Below are positions 10,160-18,700 of a DNA stretch of 59,027 nucleotides, one piece after another. The notes under the pieces were generated by a model that saw only the letters and a list, made by a program, of their open reading frames with translations, did not search any database and was not told the DNA's origin. The DNA lies in contig JABDRN010000028.1 of NCBI GenBank assembly GCA_013041745.1, positions 1 to 59,027 of the forward strand, written 5' to 3'. The DNA comes from Gammaproteobacteria bacterium (GTDB taxonomy: Bacteria; Pseudomonadota; Gammaproteobacteria; SZUA-229). Each line of letters opens with the position of its first letter. Position 1 is the first letter of the stretch. A program made the translations under genes and the position numbers.

Positions 10160-10987
10160 TTATATATTTATTTTACCTTCAAAAACCGTTGTTGCTGGTC
10201 CTGTCATTAATAAGGCCCGACCCTCACCCGGCCACTCTATCATCAGGTCACCGCCCGGCAGATGCACCGTCACTCGTTCATCGAGCAAAGCCAGTGATCG
10301 TCCAACAGCCACAGCTGCACAAGCGCCTGTACCGCACGCCCTGGTTTCACCGGCACCACGCTCATATACCCGCAGACGTATCTCATCACGTTTAACAACC
10401 TGCATAAAGCCGGCATTTACACGATTTGGAAACTGCGGATGACTCTCTATTTCCTTTCCAAGCGTTTCAATATCTACAGTATCCACGTCTTCTACAGGCA
10501 TTACCGCGTGAGGATTTCCCATCGATACAGCACCTATAGCATATTCAGCACCGTTCACCATCAGATTGTAGCTTTCTGCCTGATAATCTACTAAAAACGG
10601 CAAACTTTGTGGACGAAAGTCTGGCACACCCATATTTACTACCACCTGGTTGCCTTCTATCCTCAGCTCGATCAAACCACCAGCCGTCTCTACCGGGATA
10701 GTACTACTTGTGGTTAAACCATGCTGACGAACAAAAAGAGCAAAACAGCGCGCCCCGTTTCCACATTGCTCCACTTCACCACCATCACTATTATAGATCC
10801 GATAACGAAATTCAGCCTGATCTGTCGTCGGCTTTTCGACCAGTAGCAATTGATCACAGCCAACACCCAGATGCCTGTCAGAGATTGCCACTATCTGCTC
10901 AACTGTCAAATCTATCGTCTGGGTAATCGCATCAATCACGACAAAGTCATTGCCCAGACCATGCATCTTAGTAAATTTTATTTCCAT
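10160..10987 (-). CDS. dapF: Diaminopimelate epimerase DapF
   Basis: 275 residues with the two pseudo-symmetric halves of the family. The start MEIKFTKMHGLGNDFVVIDA is diagnostic. The two catalytic cysteines are Cys75 in EQCGNGARC and Cys218 in ACGTGACA. The enzyme interconverts LL- and meso-diaminopimelate, supplying peptidoglycan and lysine synthesis. It would usually follow lysA directly; here lysA lies about 2 kb upstream, separated by three unrelated genes. The gene is divergent from the peroxiredoxin gene across a 157-nt AT-rich spacer. Confidence 0.99.
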   Translation of the reverse strand: MEIKFTKMHGLGNDFVVIDAITQTIDLTVEQIVAISDRHLGVGCDQLLLVEKPTTDQAEFRYRIYNSDGGEVEQCGNGARCFALFVRQHGLTTSSTIPVETAGGLIELRIEGNQVVVNMGVPDFRPQSLPFLVDYQAESYNLMVNGAEYAIGAVSMGNPHAVMPVEDVDTVDIETLGKEIESHPQFPNRVNAGFMQVVKRDEIRLRVYERGAGETRACGTGACAAVAVGRSLALLDERVTVHLPGGDLMIEWPGEGRALLMTGPATTVFEGKINI

Positions 10988-11144
10988 TCAATCTCGTAAA
11001 CCCGGTAAACACTACCTTAAAACAATACCTTATAAACAATTTGAGCATAACCTGTGTATCACCCTGTTAGCAATCTTAATTATTGTTAAATGAAGACTTC
11101 ATGTTATTTTAAGTCATTCGTCTAACTAATAACAGGGGACAAAG

Positions 11145-11810
11145 ATGGACCAACCAGAAATACACAAATCACTGTCTCATAAGATTCAGGCATTCCAGGA
11201 TCAACTACTGCCTACTATTCCACAAGAAACATTGAATACCCTGATACAAGAGCTGCACGGACTGGTCGCTAAAGGTATCGCTGAACAAGCGTTAAACAAA
11301 GGAGACAAGTTTCCATCATTCAATTTACCCAGCGCAAACGATGAGACACGTTCTTTGAGCGACTTCTTATCAAATGGGCCGCTCATCATCAGTTTTTACC
11401 GTGGCGCATGGTGCCCTTATTGCAACCTTGAGATTAATGCCCTGCAACAACGTCTACCGCAAATAAAGGCTACTGGCGCACAGCTGGTTGCGATATCACC
11501 CCAGTTACCGGACAAGTCCGCAGACCAGGTCAACAATTCACACCTGACCTTTGAAGTACTTAGTGATACAGGCAACCTTCTGGCAAAAGCTTGTGGTCTT
11601 GTCTTTACCCTGCCCGAGCCTTTACGGCCGATATATGAAGCATGGGAAATCAACATCCCAGATCATAATGGTGATAACAGTTTTGAGCTGCCTATTCCAG
11701 CAAGCTATATCGTAGATACGACTGGTAAAGTGCGCTTTGCACACGTAGATATGGACTATACCAAACGATTAGAACCGAACATTATTATTGAACAATTAAC
11801 AAATATATGA
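11145..11810 (+). CDS. Peroxiredoxin-like (AhpC/TSA superfamily) protein
   Basis: 221 residues. After a helical N-terminal region of about 50 residues comes a thioredoxin-fold domain (KGDKFPSFNLPSAN, IISFYRGAWCPYC). The redox motif is Cys90-Pro-Tyr-Cys93, a thioredoxin-like CxxC within the peroxiredoxin-like RGxWCPYC block. LVAISPQLPDKS and the later SYIVDTTGKVRFAHVDMDYTKR match the peroxiredoxin-like family that reduces hydroperoxides. There is no signal peptide, so it is probably cytoplasmic. The ATG has an AGGGGAC-like site upstream. It interrupts the usual lysA-dapF linkage and is divergent from dapF. The physiological reductant is unknown. Confidence 0.85.
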   Translation: MDQPEIHKSLSHKIQAFQDQLLPTIPQETLNTLIQELHGLVAKGIAEQALNKGDKFPSFNLPSANDETRSLSDFLSNGPLIISFYRGAWCPYCNLEINALQQRLPQIKATGAQLVAISPQLPDKSADQVNNSHLTFEVLSDTGNLLAKACGLVFTLPEPLRPIYEAWEINIPDHNGDNSFELPIPASYIVDTTGKVRFAHVDMDYTKRLEPNIIIEQLTNI

Positions 11811-11836
11811 CTTATAACACCATTTCATATATAAAA

Positions 11837-11860
11837 AAGCCGCCCTAAAAAGGGCGGCTT
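11837..11860 (-). terminator. Rho-independent terminator after the rhodanese gene
   Basis: A perfect 10-bp stem AAGCCGCCCT / AGGGCGGCTT with an AAAA loop. Read on the minus strand the stem is followed by TTTTTTAT, so it ends the rhodanese transcript. On the plus strand (peroxiredoxin side) there is no T-run, so termination in that direction would be weaker. Confidence 0.85.
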
Positions 11861-11919
11861 CATCACCAAGCAGGTAGTATTTCCAGTCTACCGCGCTATT
11901 TGGTACAACAGCTTTGCTA

Positions 11920-12573
11920 TTATTTTCCTGGAACAGTGCTCAGACCTAGGATCTCCCAGTCTTGCATACCACCACGGTACCATTTGATCTTGTGTGCAGG
12001 ATAACCAAATTTCAGCAGGTTCTTGATATTGTTTGGTGATTGACCACACCACATACCATTACAGAATAAAACCAGTGTTTTTGCTTTACTGAAATTCAAC
12101 AGACCTTCACTTTCTGTAACACCAAAGTTCTCTTCCATAATTTCTAATATAGAAACAGGGTCAGCGCCTTTAGCTGGGTTCAGTTTTGTCCATGGCAGGT
12201 TGATTGCGCCAGGAATCGTACCTTTTTTAACCCAGTCTGGCGTACGTGAATCAACCACCAGAATTGAGTCATCACCGCCTGACATCTTAGAGATGTAATC
12301 GATCATTTCATTTTCTGCGATCGTTTCTACACCAGGTGCCAATACTGCAGGCTGTATACAGAATGGTGGACATGGGCGAGATGTCTTGGCAAAAGACGGG
12401 TTAACGGTGTTCTTGTTGTCCTGGTTACGTGTGATCTTCACCGTTTTGCCATCATGCTGAACAGCGACTTCCATCACGTCTTTTGTAATGCCTACAGGTT
12501 TTCCAGCACTCACATTGGCAGAAAAAATTAAACTAGCCGCGAATGCAGCGATTAAAACTCTTGATTTCATCAT
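11920..12573 (-). CDS. Exported rhodanese-domain protein
   Basis: Start chosen at the ATG 12571-12573 because a GAGG site lies six bases upstream; a TTG four codons earlier overlaps that site. This gives 217 residues. The N-terminus is a clear signal peptide (MMKSRVLIAAFAASLIFSANVSAG). Residues from about 90 onward form one rhodanese domain: DSRTPDWVKKGTIPGAINLPW, then the active-site loop FCNGMWCGQS with two cysteines, then WYRGGMQDWEILGL. Rhodanese domains transfer sulfane sulfur, or hold persulfides, at the first loop cysteine. A periplasmic role in sulfur handling fits the sox and soe genes in the window but is inference. Confidence 0.85.
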   Translation of the reverse strand: MMKSRVLIAAFAASLIFSANVSAGKPVGITKDVMEVAVQHDGKTVKITRNQDNKNTVNPSFAKTSRPCPPFCIQPAVLAPGVETIAENEMIDYISKMSGGDDSILVVDSRTPDWVKKGTIPGAINLPWTKLNPAKGADPVSILEIMEENFGVTESEGLLNFSKAKTLVLFCNGMWCGQSPNNIKNLLKFGYPAHKIKWYRGGMQDWEILGLSTVPGK

Positions 12574-12682
12574 AAGATTCCTCAAATATCTCTTTAGTAG
12601 ATTGTACGGTTTTACTTATATTGTGTTTTTAAACAAACAACATGTCGAATGAACAAGAATGCATCAGCGATGCTTTCATGAT

Positions 12683-12853
12683 CTATTCGCAATCGGGCTC
12701 TTCTTCTTCATCGCCTTTCTTATCACCATCTTTTTTATCTTCATCACTGAAAACTTTACAATCGGTGAACTCAACACTATCAACAGCTGCGTAAGAAGGG
12801 CTAAAAACGCTGACTAACAGCAGAAGGAAAACTATTTTACTTAACAAGCTCAT
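12683..12853 (-). CDS. Small exported acidic protein, unknown function
   Basis: A 56-residue frame from ATG 12851-12853 to TAG 12683-12685, with a GAGGAG site seven bases before the start. Residues 1-22 form a signal peptide (LLSKIVFLLLLVSVFSPSYA). The mature part is about 34 residues. It contains two cysteines (TDCKVF near the start, PDCE at the end) flanking a highly charged Asp/Glu/Lys run (DEDKKDGDKKGDEEEE). It lies 110 nt upstream of the exported rhodanese gene on the same strand and may be cotranscribed. The charged run could bind metal or calcium and the cysteines could form a disulfide; both are guesses. I do not recognise a family. Confidence 0.65.
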   Translation of the reverse strand: MSLLSKIVFLLLLVSVFSPSYAAVDSVEFTDCKVFSDEDKKDGDKKGDEEEEPDCE

Positions 12854-13062
12854 TTGTGACTCCTCAGCATTAAACGATGTAATCTGACAAGAATAACAAA
12901 GCCGGGGAAGAAGAACAGGACAAAATGTCAGGTCTTGACAAAAAACAACGATTTATAAGAGAAATATCTGACATGAAATATGACAACACACTTTTTTGCC
13001 CGGTATTTTCACTTTCAGCCAGGCAACAGACACGTGATGAAGCACTCCTGAACAATTTATTA

Positions 13063-14313
13063 TCAACCGCTTAAGATGGACTCATTTTCATATAACTGTT
13101 CGATAGTTTCACGCTGACGCACAATCTGATAACTGTTGCCGTCGACCATAATCTCGGCCACCCTCGGCCGCGAGTTGTAATTTGAACTCATAGTAAAGCC
13201 ATAAGCCCCCGCTGACATCACTGCCAGCAAGTCTCCTGGCTCTATCGCCAGTTCTCTCTCCTTGCCGAGGAAGTCGCCAGTTTCACATATCGGCCCTACC
13301 ACGTCATAAACCTTTGCTGACACTGGCGAGTCTACAACCACCGGCTTTATAGCCTGCCATGCCTGATACAGCGCCGGTCTCATGAGATCATTCATCGCAG
13401 CGTCGACCACGGCAAAGTTTTTATCTTCATTATGTTTCGTGTAGAGAACATGAGTTAACAGTATACCGGCGTTACCGGCGATAGCTCGCCCGGGCTCGAT
13501 GAGTATTTCAAACTCTCGCCCCTGTAAACGCTGCATCAATGCTGCCATCTGCTCTTCTGGCAAAGGCGGTGTTTCATCCTTATAGCGTATTCCTAGCCCG
13601 CCACCCAGATCCAGATGGTGCAGCTTTATGTTCCTTTCTGCCAGGCGATCTACCAGTGCCAAAACACGGTCTAAAGCATCAACGAAAGGTTTCACATCGG
13701 TCAGTTGAGAACCGATATGACAGTCCACTCCCACTACCTCAAGGTGCTGAGAGTCAGCGATTACCTGATAGACCTCTGCTGCATCCTTAACAGCGATACC
13801 AAACTTGTTGTCTTTTAAGCCGGTAGAGATATAGGGATGTGTTTTAGCATCCACATCCGGGTTAACCCGCAAAGATACCGGTGCACGTACACCTTTTTCT
13901 GCCGCAACCTTTTCCAGCAGCATCAGTTCTGCCTGTGACTCGACATTAAAGCAGCGAATACCGACATCTAACGCTCGGCTCATCTCTTCGGCTGTTTTAC
14001 CAACACCGGAAAAGACAATCTTGTCAGCCTCACCGCCAGCTTTAAGTACACGCTCCAGTTCACCCAGGGAAACTATATCAAAACCGGAACCTAACTTTGC
14101 CAGAATATTTAGAACGGCAAGATTTGAGTTAGCTTTCACTGCATAACATACCAGGTGCGGATGTGAGCCCAGGGCTGAATCAAAAGCTTTCCAGTGCCGT
14201 TCAAACGTGGCACGTGAATATACATAACAAGGAGTGCCCCAGTGATCAATATTTGCTCTTATATCGACTTCTTCAGCCCATAAACGACCTTCTTTGTAAT
14301 CAAAAAAATCCAT
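13063..14313 (-). CDS. lysA: Diaminopimelate decarboxylase LysA
   Basis: Start set at the ATG 14311-14313 (MDFFDYKEGRLWAEEVDI), where family alignment begins and just after the lptM stop; this gives 416 residues, the usual size. The PLP-binding lysine is in CYAVKANSNLAVL. Other alanine-racemase-fold blocks are HIGSQLTDV, HLDLGGGLGIRY and EPGRAIAGNAG, with the active-site cysteine in GPICETGDFLG. It converts meso-diaminopimelate to lysine in the cytoplasm. No clear ribosome binding site precedes the ATG, so translational coupling to lptM, 13 nt upstream, is plausible. Confidence 0.98.
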   Translation of the reverse strand: MDFFDYKEGRLWAEEVDIRANIDHWGTPCYVYSRATFERHWKAFDSALGSHPHLVCYAVKANSNLAVLNILAKLGSGFDIVSLGELERVLKAGGEADKIVFSGVGKTAEEMSRALDVGIRCFNVESQAELMLLEKVAAEKGVRAPVSLRVNPDVDAKTHPYISTGLKDNKFGIAVKDAAEVYQVIADSQHLEVVGVDCHIGSQLTDVKPFVDALDRVLALVDRLAERNIKLHHLDLGGGLGIRYKDETPPLPEEQMAALMQRLQGREFEILIEPGRAIAGNAGILLTHVLYTKHNEDKNFAVVDAAMNDLMRPALYQAWQAIKPVVVDSPVSAKVYDVVGPICETGDFLGKERELAIEPGDLLAVMSAGAYGFTMSSNYNSRPRVAEIMVDGNSYQIVRQRETIEQLYENESILSG

Positions 14314-14326
14314 AAATACATTAATA

Positions 14327-14437
14327 CTATTTGTTCTTTGTTGATTTATCCGGGTTTTCTTCAGGCAGATATAAATCACCCTGCATCCCACAGGCTGATA
14401 TTACTAATACCGATATTAAGACTAAGAGTTTTACCAC
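14327..14437 (-). CDS. lptM: LPS translocon maturation chaperone-like small lipoprotein LptM
   Basis: A 36-residue frame opening with GTG (14435-14437) and ending TAG at 14327-14329. It encodes a short hydrophobic signal followed by a lipobox ISAC-G, then GMQGDLYLPE, matching the C-G-x-K/Q-G-P/D-L-Y-x-P core of LptM/YifL lipoproteins. These sit immediately upstream of lysA across gammaproteobacteria, exactly as here. In E. coli LptM stabilises the oxidised LptDE translocon in the outer membrane. The ribosome binding site is weak and there is no in-frame ATG before an upstream TGA, so the GTG start is the best choice. Confidence 0.85.
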   Translation of the reverse strand: MVKLLVLISVLVISACGMQGDLYLPEENPDKSTKNK

Positions 14438-14557
14438 TTTGAAATAACTACTTCATTGTTGTTTGTTGATTATTATTGCAATATTCAACTGACAACGAAA
14501 CCTATTTTTAGCTGTTGCCTGAAATAAATTAAAACACCTTGCCAGGGATCAAACACA

Positions 14558-15220
14558 ATGTCACAACTGGACTCCATCATCATAGAAACTCATGAAACGC
14601 CGGACACGGCGATAATTTGGCTGCACGGCCTTGGTGCTGACGGCAACGACTTCGTGCCAATCATTGATCAACTACAGTTACCTTCGCATTATGCCATCCG
14701 TTTTATCTTTCCAAATGCACCGTTACGAGCCATCACCATCAACCAGGGTTACCAGATGCCGGGCTGGTATGACATCAGCAGTCTCTCGATCATCGATCAG
14801 GAAGATGAAGCCGGTATCAAAGAATCTTCCGAGATCCTTAAGCAGTTATGTGAATCACAGGAAGCTGATGGTATCGAGTCCAGCCGCATCATTGTCGCCG
14901 GCTTCTCACAGGGCGGGGCTATCGCGCTGCATTGTGGGTGCCGATACCCCAGGCAGCTCGCAGGAATCATGGCACTATCAACTTATATGCCTTTACCTGA
15001 GCAGTTAGCTGAAGAGATCAGTGATGCCAGCAGCGAAACACCATTATTTATGGCTCATGGACGCCAGGATGATGTGGTTGCATATGCCTACGGTAAACAG
15101 AGCCGGGAGCTGCTCGATTCACATAACATAGAGGTCCTGTGGCATGAATATGATATGGGACATGCGGTATGTATCGAAGAGATTCAGCATATACGTCAAT
15201 GGCTTATAGACACTCTCTAA
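14558..15220 (+). CDS. Carboxylesterase/phospholipase-type alpha/beta hydrolase
   Basis: 220 residues with the alpha/beta-hydrolase fold of the small carboxylesterase (acyl-protein thioesterase-like) family. The N-terminal WLHGLGADGNDFVPI supplies the oxyanion loop. The nucleophile is Ser117 in the GFSQGG elbow. The acid is Asp171 or Asp172 in GRQDDVV, and the base is His202 in DMGHAV. There is no signal peptide. It hydrolyses short-chain esters; the natural substrate is unknown. It is divergent from lptM-lysA across 120 nt. Confidence 0.92.
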   Translation: MSQLDSIIIETHETPDTAIIWLHGLGADGNDFVPIIDQLQLPSHYAIRFIFPNAPLRAITINQGYQMPGWYDISSLSIIDQEDEAGIKESSEILKQLCESQEADGIESSRIIVAGFSQGGAIALHCGCRYPRQLAGIMALSTYMPLPEQLAEEISDASSETPLFMAHGRQDDVVAYAYGKQSRELLDSHNIEVLWHEYDMGHAVCIEEIQHIRQWLIDTL

Positions 15221-15342
15221 CTTATATTATTAATATGTCGGAGATATCAGCCAAATATTAATATTAAAAAACTGTTCGCCTTTAATGAATACTTTAGCTA
15301 TATTATCTGAACAGCATGCAAAACCCGTTATTTGGAATATAA

Positions 15343-15729
15343 ATGACAGGTTTTACTACAACCAATTTTGCAATGGATGAAAAAGACTTAAAACTTAGCG
15401 TAGATATCGAACCCGCCCAACCCCTCTGGAAGCTGGCTCCTACGCGGGATGAGGATGGTGGACCGGTAAGTGATCTGCTGATGATCATTCCAAAACTTAA
15501 AACCAAACCCGAACAATATATCAAAGATACCTTGGCAAATATTGAATTTGCTCTGAAACAATTTAGTAATGAGGTGTTATTTGCAAATGTCGACATGAAA
15601 CTCAATACACTATGGGTTTCATTCAAAGCCGTTCCTGGTGTGTATGGTGATATCGTATCTGTTTTAAAAACCAATGTGCCTGAAGCAGTACTCGTCGGCG
15701 ACACCCACTCACGCGTAAACAAAGACTGA
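15343..15729 (+). CDS. Hypothetical protein upstream of an Hpt protein
   Basis: 128 residues, no signal peptide or membrane segment. A GGA site lies about seven bases before the ATG. The first third is rich in acidic residues (MDEKDLKLSVDIEPAQP), and the rest reads as a compact mixed alpha/beta domain (YIKDTLANIEFALKQF, VLFANVDMKLNTLWVSFKAVPGVYGDIVSVLK). The gene ends 18 nt before the Hpt gene, so they are probably one transcript and may work together. I do not recognise the family. Confidence 0.75.
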   Translation: MTGFTTTNFAMDEKDLKLSVDIEPAQPLWKLAPTRDEDGGPVSDLLMIIPKLKTKPEQYIKDTLANIEFALKQFSNEVLFANVDMKLNTLWVSFKAVPGVYGDIVSVLKTNVPEAVLVGDTHSRVNKD

Positions 15730-15747
15730 ATAATACAAGGATTAGCA

Positions 15748-16092
15748 ATGCCACAAACCGCCATGGATGCCTCAGCATTCTCTGAAATGAAAGAACTGAT
15801 GGGTGATACATTCAAAGAGGTGTTAAACCTCTGTATAGAAACTTTGCCAGAGCAACTCAACGCGATAGAAGAAGCTATTGATAACGATAATGCTGAGACA
15901 CTATTCAATGTCTCTCACAAGATGAAAAGTTCGAGTGGCAGCATCGGTGCGTTTGGCTTGGCGGAAAAGGCCGAAGTCATCGAACTGATAGGCCGCGATG
16001 GCTCTACCATGGTGCCTGAGCAGGCCATCACAGACTTACGTGATGCAACAAGGCAGGTACTATCTATAATAAATAAAGAGCTAAATGAATAA
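15748..16092 (+). CDS. Orphan histidine phosphotransfer (Hpt) domain protein
   Basis: 114 residues, consisting of one Hpt four-helix bundle. The phosphorylatable residue is His57 in NVSHKMKSSSGSIGAFGL, the classic HxxKG/S-type Hpt box. The N-terminal helices (FKEVLNLCIETLPEQLNAIEEAI) match the family. Such proteins relay phosphoryl groups between a hybrid kinase and a response regulator. No hybrid kinase lies nearby; the only kinase in the window (18.7 kb) is of the LytS type, which does not need an Hpt. Its convergent neighbour, an AraC-type regulator, ends 1 nt away. Confidence 0.9.
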   Translation: MPQTAMDASAFSEMKELMGDTFKEVLNLCIETLPEQLNAIEEAIDNDNAETLFNVSHKMKSSSGSIGAFGLAEKAEVIELIGRDGSTMVPEQAITDLRDATRQVLSIINKELNE

Positions 16093-16093
16093 C

Positions 16094-17092
16094 TTAGTTT
16101 AGAGAGTTACGATATTCAACCGGTGACTTACCCGTCCATTTTTTAAACGCCCGCGAAAAAGCGCTCTGCTCTGAAAAACCAAGTAAAAAAGCGATGTCAC
16201 TCATCCGGTTCATCGGGTTCTCGATATATTGTTTGGCAACCATCTCGCGAACCCCGTCTAGCAAGAACCTGAACGTCGTTTTGTGTTCCTTTAAACGCCG
16301 CTGCATGCTGCGTTCACTCAGGTTCAGCTGGCTTGCCACCAACTGGTCTGTTACCTGGCCATCAGGCAAGTTTTCCAGGATGATCGATTGTACCTGTTGC
16401 ACGATATCCCCCTTTTTGATCTCTACGAGATATCGCATTAGCATCTCATCGTGCATCAGGGCGATCTGCTTATTACCTGATGGTAACACCAGATCGGCAT
16501 CGCTTCTGGCGATAGATAAACTGGAATGTTCCGCATCAAATAGCACGTCTGTCTGAAAATAATCGATTATCTTATTCGAGCAGGCCGGTTCCGGGTGTGC
16601 CAGCTTGACTTCGGTAGGAATGAGTTCTTCACCAAAATTAAAGCGGCACATATGCATTATTATGGTCAGGATCAGGTCATGGTGTTGCGGCAGCGTGAAA
16701 ACTGAATCTTCCAGGTCAACGCTGACTTTGAATCCTGTAGGTGTATCTGCTACCTCCAGGTTTAGATCTTCAGTAACCACATGTATGTATCTGACGGCAC
16801 GATTAAAACCGCGTCGTAAAGTCGAGCTTGCCAGCCAGGCATAACCTAATGCTCCCATATGAGACGGGTGCCAGAACTCAGCCATGTCTATGGCAAAACA
16901 GGGGTCTTCAATTATGCCCGCTGCCTGCTGCCAGAGTTCATCGACTCTACTTATGCTTATACGCGCATTAGGATTTAATAACAGTTCTGGCTTGATCCCT
17001 GCCTTTTTATATAAAGGCCCAGGATTGATGTCGATACTTTCCAGATACTTCCACAACAGATTAGTTGCTGGAGCAAAGTGCGTTAAAGACAT
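16094..17092 (-). CDS. AraC family transcriptional regulator (arabinose_bd-type N-terminal domain)
   Basis: 332 residues. The N-terminal about 190 residues match the Arabinose_bd ligand-sensing domain of AraC/OruR-like regulators (HPSHMGALGYAWLASSTLRRGFNRAVRYIHVV). The C-terminal 100 residues form a double helix-turn-helix (VASQLNLSERSMQRRLKEHKTTF and MSDIAFLLGFSEQSAFSRAFKKWTGKSPVEYR). Regulators of this group often control fatty acid, lipid or amino acid catabolism. The adjacent esterase gene at 14.6 kb is a possible but unproven target. It lies 43 nt downstream of argH on the same strand. Confidence 0.93.
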   Translation of the reverse strand: MSLTHFAPATNLLWKYLESIDINPGPLYKKAGIKPELLLNPNARISISRVDELWQQAAGIIEDPCFAIDMAEFWHPSHMGALGYAWLASSTLRRGFNRAVRYIHVVTEDLNLEVADTPTGFKVSVDLEDSVFTLPQHHDLILTIIMHMCRFNFGEELIPTEVKLAHPEPACSNKIIDYFQTDVLFDAEHSSLSIARSDADLVLPSGNKQIALMHDEMLMRYLVEIKKGDIVQQVQSIILENLPDGQVTDQLVASQLNLSERSMQRRLKEHKTTFRFLLDGVREMVAKQYIENPMNRMSDIAFLLGFSEQSAFSRAFKKWTGKSPVEYRNSLN

Positions 17093-17135
17093 AATCGCTT
17101 CTCAATATTTAATTCCAACCTTTAGAATACGCCTA

Positions 17136-18563
17136 TTACAATTGACCGGCCAGCTCAGTTTGCGCCCTGGCGATAGCTTTTCTCACCTGGTCCGGCGCTG
17201 TTCCACCAACATGGTTTCGTGAACTGACCGAGCCTTCTAGTGTTAACACTTCAAATACATCTGCTTCGATCTTGTTCGAAAACTGCTGTAACTCGGTGAG
17301 CGAAAGCTCACTTAAATCTTTCCCTGTGCTGACACCCATAGCCACGGCTTTTCCGACCACTTCATGGGCATCACGAAATGGCAGGTCCTTTCTTACCAGG
17401 TAATCAGCGAGATCTGTCGCTGTTGAGAAGCCCTGCTTAGCTGCTTTATACATATTGTCATGTTTACAGGTGATAGCCGGCACCATATCTGCAAATGCGC
17501 GCAGACATCCCAATACGGTATCAACGGTATCGAACAGAGGCTCTTTATCTTCCTGGTTGTCCTTGTTGTACGCCAGAGGCTGTGACTTCATCAGGGTCAA
17601 CAGACTGACCAGGTGACCATTAACCCGGCCGGTTTTACCGCGCACCAGCTCTGGCACATCAGGGTTTTTCTTCTGCGGCATGATAGATGATCCAGTGCAG
17701 AAGCGATCTGGCAGATCAATAAAATCAAACTGGGCTGAAGACCAGATTACCAGTTCTTCTGACATGCGAGACAGGTGAACTAACAGTATCGCCGCATCAG
17801 CACAAAATTCGATGGCAAAATCCCTGTCACTGACAGAATCCAGTGAGTTCTGTGTTGCTGCAGTAAATCCCAGTTCAGTCGCTGTAAACTCCCGGTCGAT
17901 CGGATAACTTGTACCGGCCAGCGCCGCAGCGCCTAACGGCGACATATTCATCCGTTGCTGACAATCAGAGAACCGGGAAGCATCACGCTTCAACATCTCA
18001 TACCAGGCCATGACATGATGTCCAAAAGTTACCGGTTGAGCCACCTGTAAATGGGTAAAACCCGGCATTATAGTTTCGCTTTCTCGTTCCGCCACATCCA
18101 ATATACCATGCTGTAAGCGGCGTATTTCATTAATAATGAACTCAATCTGTTCGCGCAGATATAACCTGATATCAGTAGCTACCTGGTCATTCCTGGAGCG
18201 CCCGGTATGCAGGCGTTTCCCGGCATCACCTATCATAGCGGTTAAACGTGCCTCGATGTTCATATGTACATCTTCACGAGCGATTGACCAGTCAAATTCA
18301 CCTTCGCTTATCTCCTGCTCCACTGCTTCGAGACCACCCAGGATCGCCGCCAGGTCCTCATTACTGAGTACCGATATCCTGTTAAGCATTTTTGCATGTG
18401 CACGCGAACCGGCGATGTCCTGTTTATACATCCGCTGGTCGAACTGAACCGAGGCGGTAAATGCTTCAACAAAGGCATCGGTCTGCTCAGTGAAACGGCC
18501 ACCCCATGCTGAGTTAGTTGTTGGCTTCGTGGCTGAATTCGGCTGATTTTTTTTGTCACTCAT
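17136..18563 (-). CDS. argH: Argininosuccinate lyase ArgH
   Basis: 475 residues; the core begins at WGGRFTE (residue 20), so the N-terminus carries a short extra tail ([19 protein letters not shown]) compared with E. coli. The fumarase/aspartase superfamily signature [12 protein letters not shown] is present and holds the catalytic serine loop. Further substrate-binding blocks are SRNDQVATD and [14 protein letters not shown]. It splits argininosuccinate to arginine and fumarate. It is divergent from the algZ-type kinase gene across 137 nt, as in other gammaproteobacteria. Confidence 0.99.
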   Translation of the reverse strand: MSDKKNQPNSATKPTTNSAWGGRFTEQTDAFVEAFTASVQFDQRMYKQDIAGSRAHAKMLNRISVLSNEDLAAILGGLEAVEQEISEGEFDWSIAREDVHMNIEARLTAMIGDAGKRLHTGRSRNDQVATDIRLYLREQIEFIINEIRRLQHGILDVAERESETIMPGFTHLQVAQPVTFGHHVMAWYEMLKRDASRFSDCQQRMNMSPLGAAALAGTSYPIDREFTATELGFTAATQNSLDSVSDRDFAIEFCADAAILLVHLSRMSEELVIWSSAQFDFIDLPDRFCTGSSIMPQKKNPDVPELVRGKTGRVNGHLVSLLTLMKSQPLAYNKDNQEDKEPLFDTVDTVLGCLRAFADMVPAITCKHDNMYKAAKQGFSTATDLADYLVRKDLPFRDAHEVVGKAVAMGVSTGKDLSELSLTELQQFSNKIEADVFEVLTLEGSVSSRNHVGGTAPDQVRKAIARAQTELAGQL

Positions 18564-18700
18564 GATTTTGTTGTAACTCTAGTCTGAAATTATTTTCGGG
18601 AAGTATATCAAACCCTGTTTAAAGCCATCTTTTTAAGCTCAATATAAGCTTTTCCATGATTTACGCTTGCTTTCCATGTGCTCTCGTCTATCTAATGTAA

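Noticed and set aside
12870-13055. 61-codon minus-strand frame between lysA and the small exported protein gene
   Set aside because: No ribosome binding site, no recognisable domain and unusual Ser-rich composition; it looks like a chance frame in the spacer.
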